Assembly (NCBI GenBank): GCA_900239685.1 | Contig: OENT01000058.1 | Location: 62,001-126,000 of the forward strand | Length of the DNA: 64,000 bases | From: Rotaria macrura | Lineage: Eukaryota > Rotifera > Eurotatoria > Philodinida > Philodinidae | Direction: 5' to 3' | In this document: positions 10,865 to 22,749 of the stretch, one piece after another | How positions within the stretch are numbered: the stretch's first letter is position 1 | How the letters are laid out: every line of letters begins with the position of its first letter | Program-made: the position numbers and the translations under genes | The notes under the pieces: model-generated | Database searches by the model: none | Told to the model about the DNA's origin: nothing | The model's input: the letters and a program-made list of their open reading frames with translations, nothing else

Positions 10865-11398
10865 TTAATAATTAATTTGAATTAAATGTTCATCGATATG
10901 AAATGATACAATTTTAATTGGAACAGTACCATTTCCAATCTTATCAATCGTTCCATTAAGATCATTGAGTTCCGTTTTGATTAATTCGATCTCTTGTTGA
11001 TTTCCATCTTCGGTTTCAATAAATTCATCAATTCGTTTTTGTAACTTACAGATACGATCACGTTGCTGCTCTATTTGAGCACTGATAAATTCATTGAATT
11101 CATGGCATTTTTTTTCAAACAATTGATCAATTACCGTGTAGCTATCAGTTCGCCATTGTCGAATTTGTTGACGAAAGTTTGTAATTAATTCTTGAATATT
11201 GACTGTATTAAATCGATAATTAACTTCTTGAATGTCATTTTTTAATACATTCAACTGCAAAATAATTGTATCATTATGTTCCCAAAAATGTTGATAACAA
11301 AGATCTTGTTTACAACATTTACACGATGCTCGTGGCTTGCGTTTACAGTGATTAATAACGCATCGTTCAGAGATAGATGAAGGATCTACTTTATCCAT
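10865..11398 (-). CDS. Small zinc-finger/coiled-coil protein (B-box-like), 177 aa
   Basis: A single exon of 178 codons. Residues 13-41 contain regularly spaced Cys/His (C13, C18, C26, C28, C29, C34, H37, H41) in a B-box-like arrangement. Residues ~45-160 are heptad-like and charged, consistent with a long coiled coil (for example LQKRIDEFIETEDGNQQEIE). There is no RING or C-terminal propeller as in full TRIM proteins. Rotifer genomes contain many proteins of this B-box-plus-coil style; a protein-interaction or scaffolding role would be inference. The ATG at 11398 is the first in frame, immediately before the Cys cluster. Confidence 0.75.
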   Translation of the reverse strand: MDKVDPSSISERCVINHCKRKPRASCKCCKQDLCYQHFWEHNDTIILQLNVLKNDIQEVNYRFNTVNIQELITNFRQQIRQWRTDSYTVIDQLFEKKCHEFNEFISAQIEQQRDRICKLQKRIDEFIETEDGNQQEIELIKTELNDLNGTIDKIGNGTVPIKIVSFHIDEHLIQINY

Positions 11399-13262
11399 GT
11401 ATCTTTTCGACAGAAGTTTGTGAGAATGTAATGAAATTAGAAAGAGAAAAGGCTTTCGTTTGTTTTTAATAACGAAAGAAAAAGAAAAAAGAGACTATTT
11501 ATTTGAAGTTATTAATTATTCACTATCGACAAAGACTGAAGAGTAGCGCAGGTTTGTTGCGCTATGGTTTGCATTCAATTAAAATGAATGAGTTTATTCT
11601 CAGTGAAGTGTATGTTTTAAATCAAGAATGATAACAATAAATTAATTAAAAAAATGCTACGATATTCTTTCTCTTCCCATCAATATGGGGAAACTATATT
11701 CTAGTTGTTTTTCATTAACGATAAAATTTCGATATATCAATCTTCTAACATTGATAGCAGCTATATTTGTATAATAGATCAATTGAAATATAAAGAAGAT
11801 TCATTTAATGTCTAATTTCTTTCTTTAGAATCTCTAGATAAAGAATGATTAAAATAAGTTGGCTGTAATGCATGATATTCAATTGAGTATTGTAAAATAA
11901 ATAAATGAATTCCCAAGGTTCTATAAATATTACCGAAATTCTCAATCTTGATCTATATAGATGACAAAAACTAGAGTATGAAGCGTTAAAGAAACCATAA
12001 AATTATTCAAGGACGATGAAATCTATAACTTTGTTGTACTATGATAAACAATACTGAGTAAAAAGAGTTTTTCTTAGTAATTCTTTCACATATGTGGATG
12101 TGTTTCGAATTGTTTCATGTTAACTCCGATAATGACTTAATTTTATCGAACTTTCAACTTCAACGATGAAATTTTGTATTTCTGAAATGCATGTATAAGT
12201 TTATGACATGCATAGTTTAACATGTCAGTATTTTCCTGTGTAGTCAATTGTAACAGAGTTGTTAAGAATTGTTTTAATTCTAAAGGCATGCATTTATATG
12301 TAAATATTTTCAATGACCTCTTGTCTTCGTACTTGATAAACAGTATAGTAAAAGAAAGCACAGCACAACAGAATGTGACAGAAATCTTCGAAATAGTGTT
12401 AATTAATTCAAATCGCTCTTAGAGAATCTGTTCATAGACATACATATTCATATTATAATTGATGTGCTTCTTGAAAGAATACTTTTTTTCTTTCGAAGTT
12501 TGTTTTCATTGACTGTTGATGAAGACAAGTGATGAAGATATGAAGGTTTCACAAAAAATCAACGACGAACATTGATTTATTCGTTCATTTGTATGCAATA
12601 ATAAAAAGTTTTAAAACTATCAATATGCATACATCTTCAACACTAACACGACACAAAATATGTTGAGATGCATTTCAGTCGAACAGGTGCTAACTAATTT
12701 TTCATTAATTAAGATAATGTTTACCATAAAGTTATTAATTAGATCGTAGTTGAAAGAAACTCTTTACTGAAAATTGATCAACTTGATATCTTTTTTTGTA
12801 AATAAATCCGTACATATTCATTTCAGATTTCAGCACGACTTAAACGTTAACATAATGAACGTAGAATACTCAAACTTTTAATTAATCGTAACATTGTCGA
12901 AAAAATTGAAAAGATAAATTTTTTGTTCCTGGAAAATTCTCAACCGAACACATGATTCATCTTGTAAGAACACGATTCGAATTCAGAATCTATTCAAACG
13001 ATTGATCTTTGATGAATCTTTTCGTCCTTTTTATATAACATCAGTAACATCAACATTTTATTAGCGTACCATTTACTAACGAAAGGTTTAATAATTGATT
13101 TCCGTCGAATATCGTAACCAATACGATACTAATTTTCTTCACCAATTTTCAATACAAGAATATTCCAAGTTTATGAGATCATCCTATTAACGAATAGAAT
13201 GAAACTCGACAATTTTTTTTCTTCATAATCTATAAATTGAAAGATAATTCTAAATATTGCAA
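11399..13262. other. Intergenic, no gene seen
   Basis: AT-rich. Overlapping short frames on both strands at 12143-12422 look like shadows without conserved motifs. Nothing is supported. Confidence 0.45.
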
Positions 13263-13463
13263 ATGCCTGAAGCAAATAAAAGCTATCAACTAGTCATCGA
13301 ACGATTCCTCGTACTTGAAACAAACCCAACTGATCGATTCATATCCATGATACTTCTCAATGTAAAAGCATATCTACGGTGTGTTTTAGTTTTTCTATTT
13401 TCAAAAGCAATTAACAAATACTTTCAACAATCAACAAACAATTTTCTTTGCTGTTTTTCATAA
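13263..13463 (+). CDS. Doubtful small ORF, 66 aa
   Basis: The ATG at 13263 opens a 66-codon frame with a plausible soluble start (MPEANKSYQLVIERFLVLET) and a hydrophobic tail. Its end overlaps the last exon of the gene on the opposite strand by 40 bases. A donor-like GTGTGT follows codon 39, so it could also be the first exon of something larger, but no continuation was found. No family is recognised. It may be a chance frame. Confidence 0.2.
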   Translation: MPEANKSYQLVIERFLVLETNPTDRFISMILLNVKAYLRCVLVFLFSKAINKYFQQSTNNFLCCFS

Positions 13464-14406
13464 TATTCTTGATCGAATAAATTCATAATTGAACTTAAAA
13501 CGTCGATATCAATTTCTTCTAAATACCAACGATGTTCTTTGCCTAAAATCATATCCCAATGGCCATGATATAACAGCATACAATTAATAAATAAACGTTC
13601 ATCATGTGTCATTAAACGAGATGATTTCGTTTCTGTCGGTATCCAGGTTCGATAAAGTGCTTCATCTTTACCAATACGAATAAACGGTATTTCATTATTG
13701 ATAAAACCAGATTTTCTTGTGCTATCTCCGACAACAAATTGTCGAGCAAATTGATCTTTATAATTTGCTAATAAATATTCCAGTGAAGATTTTTCAAATA
13801 ATTGTACAAAACACATTCCTTTTGACTTGAGAAATACATCTAATGAAAGAAATTTCAATTGAAAATCTTGTGTTTTCGGATTTGGCAATCGTTTTGACAT
13901 GCAAACACTACCACGAATGGAATTCCAAAAGAAATTTTCTCGGGCTTGTTCACTTATAATATTGTAAGCATGAACAATAGATGAATCAGAAGAAAAACAA
14001 CGGATACATGATGATGGTAAAAGTAAATATTGATGATAACGACTATGAATATCGTGTACATTTATATAGATTTTCTTATTATCAGCATATTTGATATATG
14101 GAAAAATAAATGAATCGATTTGAACAAAACCACCGCATTCTTCAACAATGGAGAGATCAAGCTAGTAGAACACAAAAACACAAAAAATTCAGTAGAAAGA
14201 AAGAATCAAGTAGTTATAGCGTACACGTTTTTCGAAAAATAATCGTCGTTGTGCTACATTCGTTACTGAAATACATGATGAATTCGATTCATTACTTGAT
14301 TGCACACTTTGTCTATAAGAGAAAAAAACAAATATATATATATATGGTTTCTTATGAATTAATTGTGATATGTGAACAATTTACAGTCGGTACAAAACTT
14401 TGACAT
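13424..14406 (-). CDS. Unrecognised protein, 284 aa, three exons
   Basis: Proposed exons on the minus strand: 14406-14378, 14312-14225, 14161-13424 (855 nt). Introns of 65 and 63 nt have GT-AG ends and compatible phases. The N-terminus has a C-x-x-C pair (MSKFCTDCK) and the large last exon is acidic and aromatic-rich (CGGFVQIDSFIFPYIKY; MLLYHGHWDMILG; HRWYLEEIDIDVL). No signal peptide or membrane segment is evident. The third exon alone has 246 codons and is secure. The first, only 29 nt, rests on frame logic and the ATG. I do not recognise the family. It lies tail-to-head with another unrecognised minus-strand gene 1.4 kb upstream. Confidence 0.65.
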
Positions 14407-15809
14407 CTAATTTGTACTTGACTTCAAATGATTTAGTTTAGTTTAGAGATAATAACAGCCATTTCATTTTAACATACATGGAACAGAATTACAAACAAAA
14501 ATTAAGTTTCTAGATAAAATGAAATCAATAGTTTACATATTTGAATGATTGTCATCGAATTCAGAACTATTTGTGTAAATCTAATCGAAGAATAAAGTAA
14601 TGTTTCGAAATTATTCTCAATTCTATAGATCCTTCTATTCAATTTAGTTTCATTATCGAGCTAATGGAGTATGGAAAAACAAATGAAAAATCGATGATGA
14701 TCAATAATCAACGACTATGATTTCATTTGATTTTTTAATGTTGCAAGTATATTTACTATTTTCTTTTCCGTGTCATTTTTCGTTGTTTAACATTAATATT
14801 ATAGCCATTCATTTCAGAAGCATATAGGACTATTGGAAACTATGTTTCTATCTCTAGCAAAAGAATTTGATTTACTAGTATATGTCTAAATAAACGTTCG
14901 AACAACCACTATTAGATCGAATTTCAAAAACGTCGATATTTTATGAAATAAAATATAATGTGCTCGAAAATCAAAACCTCTATTTTTCAAAATATAGGCA
15001 ATCGCATTTCTTTCATCTGTAACTCTAGGAACGTTTTAGAATCTTGTCTTTAAGAACTGTTGTTAATCTCAGAAAGCAAGTAGTAACGAGAACTCTTCAA
15101 CTGCAAAACTAAAAACGACTATGTTCTTGAAGAACACAAAAGTATTCCATAACACACTGTTTGTATGTATAAAGATACTTCTCAAAGTAGGCATGTACCC
15201 AAGATTTGTCCTATCATCGTTTCGGCGTAGATTGGTCGTGCTCAGAACGCTGAAAATTCTACGGATTTCAAGGATAATACACAGTTATGATGCAAAGAAC
15301 TTTTCTTTGTAGTAATCTCGTTATTTTTATCGCTCGCTTTTCTAGTTGAGTACAATAATAAATGAATATCACCGAAAAAATTCAATGATGAAAATAAATC
15401 GAACATTATCTTTACTTTAATATCATTGATGAAATATTTCCATAGTCAAGTCGTTGTGTGATAATCTAATATCAAACATTACATATGCAACTCTATCTGT
15501 AAGCTTCACAGAAGTTTCATTCACTAATGTATGGTAGTGAATGATCTGTCTTTTTCAGATGTATCTATTCAAAAGACGTGCAAAAGAGTTTAGTATTTAG
15601 TTTTTGAATTACTATAAATATATATATATATGGAATAAATAAATAGATATTTTCAATATCGAGATATCTCACTGCATATACTTATGAATACAATAATCTG
15701 TAAGAAAAAAAATTTTTTTTCTCATATCGAAATATGACAAATGTTATTTAGAACTAAAATATAAATCTCAACATCGAAAAAAACAAAGAAAATAATGAAC
15801 AAGATTTTT
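14407..15809. other. Intergenic, no gene seen
   Basis: It includes a short AT microsatellite at about 15610-15630. Otherwise featureless AT-rich sequence between two minus-strand genes. Confidence 0.45.
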
Positions 15810-16526
15810 TTACTTTTCAATTTGACTTAAAACTAATTTCTCTTCCATGGTCCATCGGGATTTAACTTCTTGTCTCATTGAATCAAGAATTTGATCCCAT
15901 TTTTGTGTATCGTAATTATTTGTTTGAAAATATGTTGTTGAACAATCAAGTATGCCAAGCAGACAATCAAGTAAGGCAACACTCAATAATCTATTTGACC
16001 AATCTGAATGAGTTTCCGGTATAATATCAATTGTTGATGATAAAGAATTAATTAGTCTATCATAGTAAGTCATTTCGATTGATGTCATTTCAAGGATGGG
16101 TAAATTTTTTACCATATCTAACATAGGACTTACACGATTGGACTGATAACGATCAATTACATTTAATGCATAGGAAAATCGAATATATGGAATATAATGA
16201 TTAGTTAATAAACTAAATTAGTAATGAGATAAAAACAAGAGTAACGAAGTGATTTTAACAGTATAGCATATTTCAATGACTCACCGAAAAATGATCGGAA
16301 TACGATAGTGATAAAATGAAAGAAGACCATAATGTTTTCTATGTGACGGTAAATCAATAGGACGCAATGGTGATGATACTATTTCTTGAGAGAATGATGC
16401 TTTAGACACAAGAATATTATTGAGTTCATCATCCAAACTACAATCATTCGTTGTTTCTTGAGAAAATAAATGACCTTCACTTTCAATAAATTCAAATGAA
16501 TCAAAATTTAAACTAAATATATCCAT
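15810..16526 (-). CDS. Unrecognised protein, 214 aa, two exons
   Basis: Exons 16526-16285 and 16212-15810 (645 nt) are joined by a 72-nt GT-AG intron; the split Arg codon keeps the frame. The first ~60 residues are acidic and Ser-rich (MDIFSLNFDSFEFIESEG). The remainder is helical with aromatic patches (HYGLLSFYHYRIPIIFRLL; LLSVALLDCLLGILDCSTTY). No transmembrane helix is long enough to call with confidence. The C-terminus is charged. The unspliced sequence would give two short frames, but the splice restores continuity. The family is not recognised; it may be lineage-specific. Confidence 0.7.
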
Positions 16527-19013
16527 TGTTGCTATAATGATTTCTTATTACTGTAAAATACTTAACAGATAAATATTTATGAACTAAGAAACAAAGACAA
16601 GTTCACTAATATCGACGAAAATAGACAAGAGACAAAGCCACATGGTCAAATGCAGAGAAAAAGGAAAAAGAACGTAAATGAACATTCATGAAATATTCAA
16701 GAAATCGTTCTTCTAATTTCACAACATGATTTATTCATATTGTATATATTGTACAATTCATTGAATCACTGAAGCCTGTAAAAATGATACATTTTTATGC
16801 GATAGAAAATGAAAAAAGTTTCCTATTCATTGTAAAACTAAGATCTTATGAAATTGATTATGTCGAATATATATTGCACATTATAATATCGCTATAATCA
16901 TTACGAAACAACAACTTACATTAGAGAATAGAATGAAACAACGAGACCGATACGCAATAATTATTACCTGGGCTAAACATAAATCTCGTGTTATCTTTCT
17001 CTAAGAGTATGCTATACAAATCGAAAATGATGAAAAATTGTCGTTGTCTACCAGCAACGTTCTCGTATTCTTTTATGGCTTCTTTGTTGACTATGATCAT
17101 CACTAAATTCATGATTCATTTATTTTATCATCAATATTCTTTGCTACTGGATCATGATAAGTATACGGATGTCTCGAAAGAAAAGAAGATATATGTATAT
17201 AGTATAATCGTTCTTTATGAACTGTAACCCAAAAACAGTTGTTTTTGTTTCATTGAAAGAGTCAATAGTGTATTTGATTACTATAGTCTTATAGAGTTGA
17301 ACTCAAATGATTTGTTGTTTAAATAGATTTTTTTCATTTCGAAATTATGATATCCGTTTCCTGTATTTATTGACAATAGTATTTTAGAAAGTAAGCTAAT
17401 TTACAAGTAAATGGCAAAGCATATGATGGGACATAACGTTTCAAACATAGTACGTTGTTCGAAGGTTTTAAAATTTTTCTTTATCACAAGATGTTTTATT
17501 TATGTGGATTGATCCGTAGTTTTTGTAAAATGACGTTGTTCCCGATGAAAATCAACGAGTGATTATGTCGATAAGAAAAGGCTAACATCGAAATGTGCAT
17601 TCGAAAGATTTTGAAGTATGATCGAGGCTGTTTGTTTTGTAAATTGTGTCATGCGTATACGATTTTTATGGTTGTTGATATGCGAGATGAAAAGAGAATC
17701 TTACTCGGCATCATCCACACTTTTATTGAACAATAGCTTTCTCCTCTGACATCAATAACAGATGTCTCAATGGGTCGCTTAGTTGAGACAAGAGAAATGG
17801 AAATACTTTTTCAATGAGATAGTTAATATCCTGTTTCGTCGAAGCTATATTCTTTCACACAGGAAGTTTCTTTCAATGAGAATGGGTTGTTTTTTTCGAG
17901 AAATTTTAGTAGATGTCACTAAATGTATACAAGAGATTTTCGAAAATGAATTCATATCGTTGTTAAAAGAAGATATCCACGTCAAACAAAATACACAGAA
18001 TCTTATCAAATACGTGTGGATTCTCAATGTAAATTCAAGTTGATAGAAAAAATGAAATAACAGAGTCGTGTAAAGTTATACATCATAAGGAAATACTTCA
18101 TCGATTTTTCGATAATTGATGAAATATTTACCAGTGTTTTGAATAGTTATTCATGAGTTCAATGGAAAGCAACCGATACTCGCATAGAACGATACTGGTC
18201 TTGATCTAATATTCTTTAAAAAAATCAACAAATAAACCATAGGATACTCATCATCAATAGAAAACAATTTCATTCATACGTGACAATCAGAATTTTCAAC
18301 AATCTCAATGTCTACCAAAGTAGTTTCACGATGACAATATTGCACATCAAGTTCACTATACATGAATATGACTTAGAGAACAACAGTAGCTGAGTCTATT
18401 CGCTGAGTTGTAAGACTTCAGTGCATATATATATATATCTAGATCTCTGGAGGTATATTTTAATCTAGATCAATACCAATAGGTCAAACACGAACATTAT
18501 CATAGTTCAATTCAATAATATTGTTAATTTTTCTTCAGTTGTAATTTTTAGCATGCATACGTAAATTATTCTTGTCATCAGAAATGATCCAGAAAGGAAA
18601 ATTTTCATTGACATGCAAACTAGATAAATAGATACATGAAACATCTCCTTTGTAGTTTTTTCTGTTCGCGTTATTTTCATATCTTTTAATCTAAAGTGAA
18701 ATAATGAAATTCTATATCATGAAAAACAAGATAAAAGTTTCCACTTCGAAATAGTATATTCATCTTTATTCTCGTATTTATAGTATGCCCGTATAGAATT
18801 GATCGATGCAATCAATTTAGCAATCTTCCAGATACATCTATCCATTTATAGTGTCCGAAAATTTTCCTGTGTGGTTTTTTCAGTTTTATTTAAATATTTC
18901 ATACAAAAGAAAACGAATGATACACAATATTGAATGATTAGAGTTGCTCTTTCGTTCTAAAATAATCGCCTAAATAAAAAAGAAAAGTCGACTAAAGCAA
19001 CACTCATTTTAAA
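16527..19013. other. 2.5-kb intergenic region
   Basis: Short frames on both strands around 16.9-17.2 kb and 17.8-18.0 kb overlap each other and show no motif. A TA microsatellite lies at about 18425-18440. No gene is supported. Confidence 0.45.
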
Positions 19014-19525
19014 TTAAAATTGCCTACCCAATTTCTCTATTGCTTCAATAGCAATAGCTGGATTCATTCGATCATTAAATGTACCGAAAAGAACGTAGAT
19101 TTTTGTCTTAATGAGAATCAATCCTCTATTATTCTATATAAGATAGATTAGAAATACTTTTGTGTAATGTATCGAACAAAACGCATTCAAGCAAAAGAAA
19201 ACAACCTTCTGCTTACTTCTTTAGCATAAATCGATTCATTATCAGCTCGAATACATGTATAATAGACTTCATTAAAATAAAGACCTTTTTTACGTAAAGC
19301 TGTTGGTTGATTGAATGCATTTACAAGTGCATCAACATCGGATTGTTCGAGCTACAAAATAAAGCGATATAGATTTTGATTGTTGCGTTACGAAGTCGAT
19401 GATCATACTCGATAGCCAACAGAAGTTGTCTTTATTTGACACGTATCACGCAGTGCTAGACCACATTTTTCAATATGACCTGAATCAATTAATGCTGTAT
19501 GTAGTAAAACTTGAAGTTGATTCAT
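19014..19525 (-). CDS. PFN4: Profilin-4-like actin/lipid-binding protein
   Basis: Three exons: 19525-19409, 19351-19217, 19133-19014 (372 nt, 123 aa). Introns of 57 and 83 nt are GT-AG and all phase 0. The start MNQLQVLLHTALIDSGHIEK, the middle motif SDVDALVNAFNQ, the block LRKKGLYFNEVYYTCIRAD and the end NPAIAIEAIEKLG follow vertebrate profilin-4 rather than profilins 1-3. Length is close to the ~129 aa of the family. PFN4 is a divergent profilin that, in vertebrates, binds phosphoinositides rather than actin and acts in male germ cells. If the host is a parthenogenetic bdelloid its retention would be notable, since a testis role could not explain it. The stop and both splice phases agree. 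Confidence 0.88.
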
Positions 19526-19533
19526 GATAATGA

Positions 19534-19804
19534 TCAATTAGTTGACTTGCTATTCGTATTCTTGTTCTCATTGTTTTTCTTTTGCTTTCTTTCATTTTTA
19601 TTTTGAATAGTAAGCGAAACAGCCATGCTCATGGAAGTTGCGCTGACATCGGCCTCCTTTGTTTTACTTGGAATAATTTCTCTATTCTAAAATAGTATTT
19701 GTTTGAGACACACATACACGTAGTTCTTCGATACCCGCTAAATCACAATTTGGTCTACTGAACATAGCAACCATCAAGAATAAGAAGAAAAATAATTGCG
19801 TCAT
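19534..19804 (-). CDS. Possible small secreted peptide just upstream of profilin-4
   Basis: The ATG at 19804 opens a strong signal-peptide-like sequence (MTQLFFFLFLMVAMFSRPNC). Unspliced, it stops at 19682 (40 aa). If a 31-nt GT-AG segment (19717-19687) is removed, the frame runs on in phase to 19534, giving 79 aa with a Lys/Asn-rich tail that ends nine bases before the profilin ATG on the same strand. A 31-nt intron would be unusually short. No family is recognised. The coding status is uncertain, but the hydrophobic leader is conspicuous. Confidence 0.3.
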
Positions 19805-20584
19805 TATGAATGTTGGTTCAAATGAATAGAATATTAACCTTTTCTCTTTACGCTGAAATCTTTCTGTTAATAATATAAAATGACAATGCCATGGAGAGAA
19901 AAAGAAAAAAGGAAAAAAAATAGTATAAGCTGCTTTAAATATGTTTGCACAAGGACAAGCAAGTGGATGAGACTATTAAAAATGTTTCTCGTGTGCATAT
20001 TGAAAATTCAAAGAAAGATACATGACATTATATTGACATGTGATTGAAATGTAAAATTTGTGAGATCTACCATTGTCTTGATTCATAGAAGAGGATGTTT
20101 GATAATAAGAACGTTGTCCCGATGTTATGTCCAGGAAACTTTGGACAAAAATTAAAATTAAAATTATGAAAAATAGGATAGGTTTAAGCCAACAATGTCA
20201 ATTACACACATAACATGCGCGGGCGTCGTACAAACTATACACATCAACCATAAATCACGATATACAATATAAGAAGAAATAAGTTGCTACAAGAATAGAA
20301 ATGCTAAGCAAACACGAAAATGTGTTGCGAAACGATAAGAAAAAAAGTCAAAAACGAAAATTTTTTTGTAAGTATAATTCTAAACATAATTTTAAATAAA
20401 AGGATGACACGAGAAAGAAAAAGAGAACAAACTAAAGACAATGAAGATAGCAGTAGTAATAGTAATAGTAGTAGTAATAGTTTTAATGATAATAATAAGA
20501 ATAAAAATAATACCAATATCAAGAAACCACATAAAATAATTAATTAGTCCTATAATAGTCTTGATATCACAATAAAGTATCTCA
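19805..20584. other. Intergenic with low-complexity stretch
   Basis: 20430-20530 carries AGTAAT and AATAAT-type trinucleotide repeats that create long spurious frames on both strands. It probably belongs to the 3' UTR of the gene at 20585-21378. Confidence 0.5.
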
Positions 20585-21378
20585 TTATTTTGCTTTTCTA
20601 AATCGATTGCCAAGGCTTATTCGTCCAGTTGTATTTTTGCTGCTTTTTTTACTACCAGCAGTTCGTTTGATATATGCTTTTCCTTCCTATGAAACACAAA
20701 TAATGAAGTCAAAAAAGAAAAGAAAAACTATATTCAGATTATATTTACACGTGCTGTATTAGCCATTGTACCAAGTCGTTTAAGAGTTCCTTTACGTCCA
20801 CTTGTTTGCTTAGTTACTTCTTCAAGAGTCTGTTTAGCTTTCACTGCTGCTTGCCGTCGTTTAGTTTCTGAACGTGTTTCGCCAAGTACTTCTGCACCAA
20901 TTAATGCTTCACCTTCCTTCAATATCAATAAAACTGAATAAATGTGTTGTGTGCTCAATCATTTACTTTGACATACTTTTGCTGTATCTTTCATGGTCCG
21001 TGCTTTGGACAAGTTTGGCTTAGCTTTTGTTTTAGTTGAAGTACTTGTAGAAGCTGTTTCGGCTATTGCTGCTGTTGTCGTCGTCGCTGTTGTTGCTGCT
21101 GCTGCTGCGGTAGTTGTAGTGGATGCAATTGCTGTATCATTATCACTATTTGTATCTGATTTATCACGAGCATCAAGTAAGGCATTAACTCGATTTAGTT
21201 TATCTTCACCCCATGCTTGTTTCAAAAATTCTTGACCAGCCTTAAACATATTCGAATAAAGAAGAAAACAGTAAATATTGCATAGAACTTCATTTATTTT
21301 GCTTACAGCTGCAGTAGCCGCCATTGTTCCAGCTTTTTTTAGTGATGCTTTTGTGGTTTTGCTCTTTTTAGGGGCCAT
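20585..21378 (-). CDS. Small basic protein with three exon-coupled TM-x-x-TA motifs
   Basis: Four exons: 21378-21307, 21240-20977, 20916-20749, 20686-20585 (606 nt, 201 aa). All three introns (60-66 nt) are phase 0. The motif GTMAATAA ends exon 1 (residues 17-24), ARTMKDTAK ends exon 2 (to 112) and GTMANTAR ends exon 3 (to 168). Each next exon begins with A/E-G-x-x (AGQEF, EGEAL, EGKAY). The repeat and intron position are therefore coupled, as expected from exon duplication. The N-terminus is very basic (MAPKKSKTTKASLKKAG). Exon 2 holds an Ala/Thr-rich tract encoded by GCA/ACA repeats. The C-terminus is Lys/Arg-rich. It looks like a nuclear or nucleic-acid-associated protein, but no family is recognised. 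Confidence 0.8.
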
Positions 21379-22749
21379 TGATTCACTCTATTTGTGTTTA
21401 TGTACGCACACGTTTATGAAAAGAGTAATAATAGTAGAGCGAGAAAAATGAATGAATATACGTCGAGAATATGTTTACCTAGAATACATTACATATATAT
21501 ATATATATGCATAGATAGCAATATTTAATGCAGGTCATTCAAAATTATGATTTTTCTTTTTGACAATAGATTGAAGTAGCTACACAGCAATCAGTGACAT
21601 AGAAAATTCAGAGCCAATATCTATAGTTCAACGAGAGATTTCATATTTTTAGGCTTTTTTTCTGTGCAATATGTCGTCTTTTTCTAATGCCTATACGCGT
21701 AAACTGGAGTATGCGGCCAACGATAAACTCAATAAAAATAGAAAGAAAGAAGGAAAGGAAAGAAAGAAAGAAAGAAAAAGAACAAGAAAAAAATGTCAAA
21801 ATGGTAGCCATCACCAAAACTCTTTTCTCGTTTGATCCTCTATATTGTTGTTATATAAGACAATCAAATGTCTATGAATTTAAAGAAAAAAAACCCATTC
21901 ATTGCGGAAAAAAAATTCAACTTGAAAAATACATGTACAATTCAATTACATAATTCACCGTTATTCTATTCAATAAATAGTTCATTATAATATGTATGAA
22001 ATAAAAATAAAAAATCGATTATGCTTACTTCTCGTTCTTACATTATTCTTAAAAATGATGCCGATAACACTCTATTTATATACTTATCAATACTTTATAG
22101 ATAAAGAACAGTCAGAAGTTTTAGTCCAATCCGACTATATATTTATGTAATAACTCTAGGAATAAAACTTGCCTATTCTCATAATCAGAACCTTCATTTA
22201 GTATTAAAAAAAGCAACAATTAATCGATCACAATGTGAATTATTATATTTTAAAAATATTTCAAGCACCAATCATAATAGATTATTGTAAAACACCACTG
22301 AGGACTTTTTCTATTTACAAATACGAACAAACTCAATATTAAACTGTGATAAACTTATTTACAATTGAGATAAGTTTAAAAAAACTATTTCTTCTGTAAA
22401 ACTCCATCGTATATATTAACAATAGTGTATTGCAGAAAAAAAAACTTGTATGCCTAATCAAATATGTAATAGTCAACGAAATGACTCATCTATAATTTAA
22501 CCAGCTGAAGACTTAAAGCTCTATTACGAGATGAATATGTATGTTGACTATCATCAAAGATATTGTACTAGGGTTATGTGGGGTTGTAAATTATGTAAGA
22601 GAGCTCGTGATACGTAAGAGAACAGAAAAGTGAGTCAACAAAAAAGGAAAGAACATAAGACTTAGAATGAGTGCATTTCATCGTTCTTTCTGGTTCTGCA
22701 AGACGTAATAAATTAGTTTCATACTAGAATTTTCAACAGACAACCAAAG
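21379..22749. other. Intergenic, divergent upstream region
   Basis: It separates two divergently transcribed genes. It holds a TA microsatellite (~21493-21508) and a GAAA-rich stretch (~21743-21790) that produces a spurious Lys/Glu frame. No other feature is seen. Confidence 0.45.

Noticed and set aside
20304..20613. Ser/Asn and Leu/Ile-rich frames on both strands
   Set aside because: Low-complexity trinucleotide repeat, probably in a 3' UTR.
20993..21235. Val/Ala-rich plus-strand frame
   Set aside because: Antisense to the coding Ala/Thr tract of the TM-x-x-TA protein.
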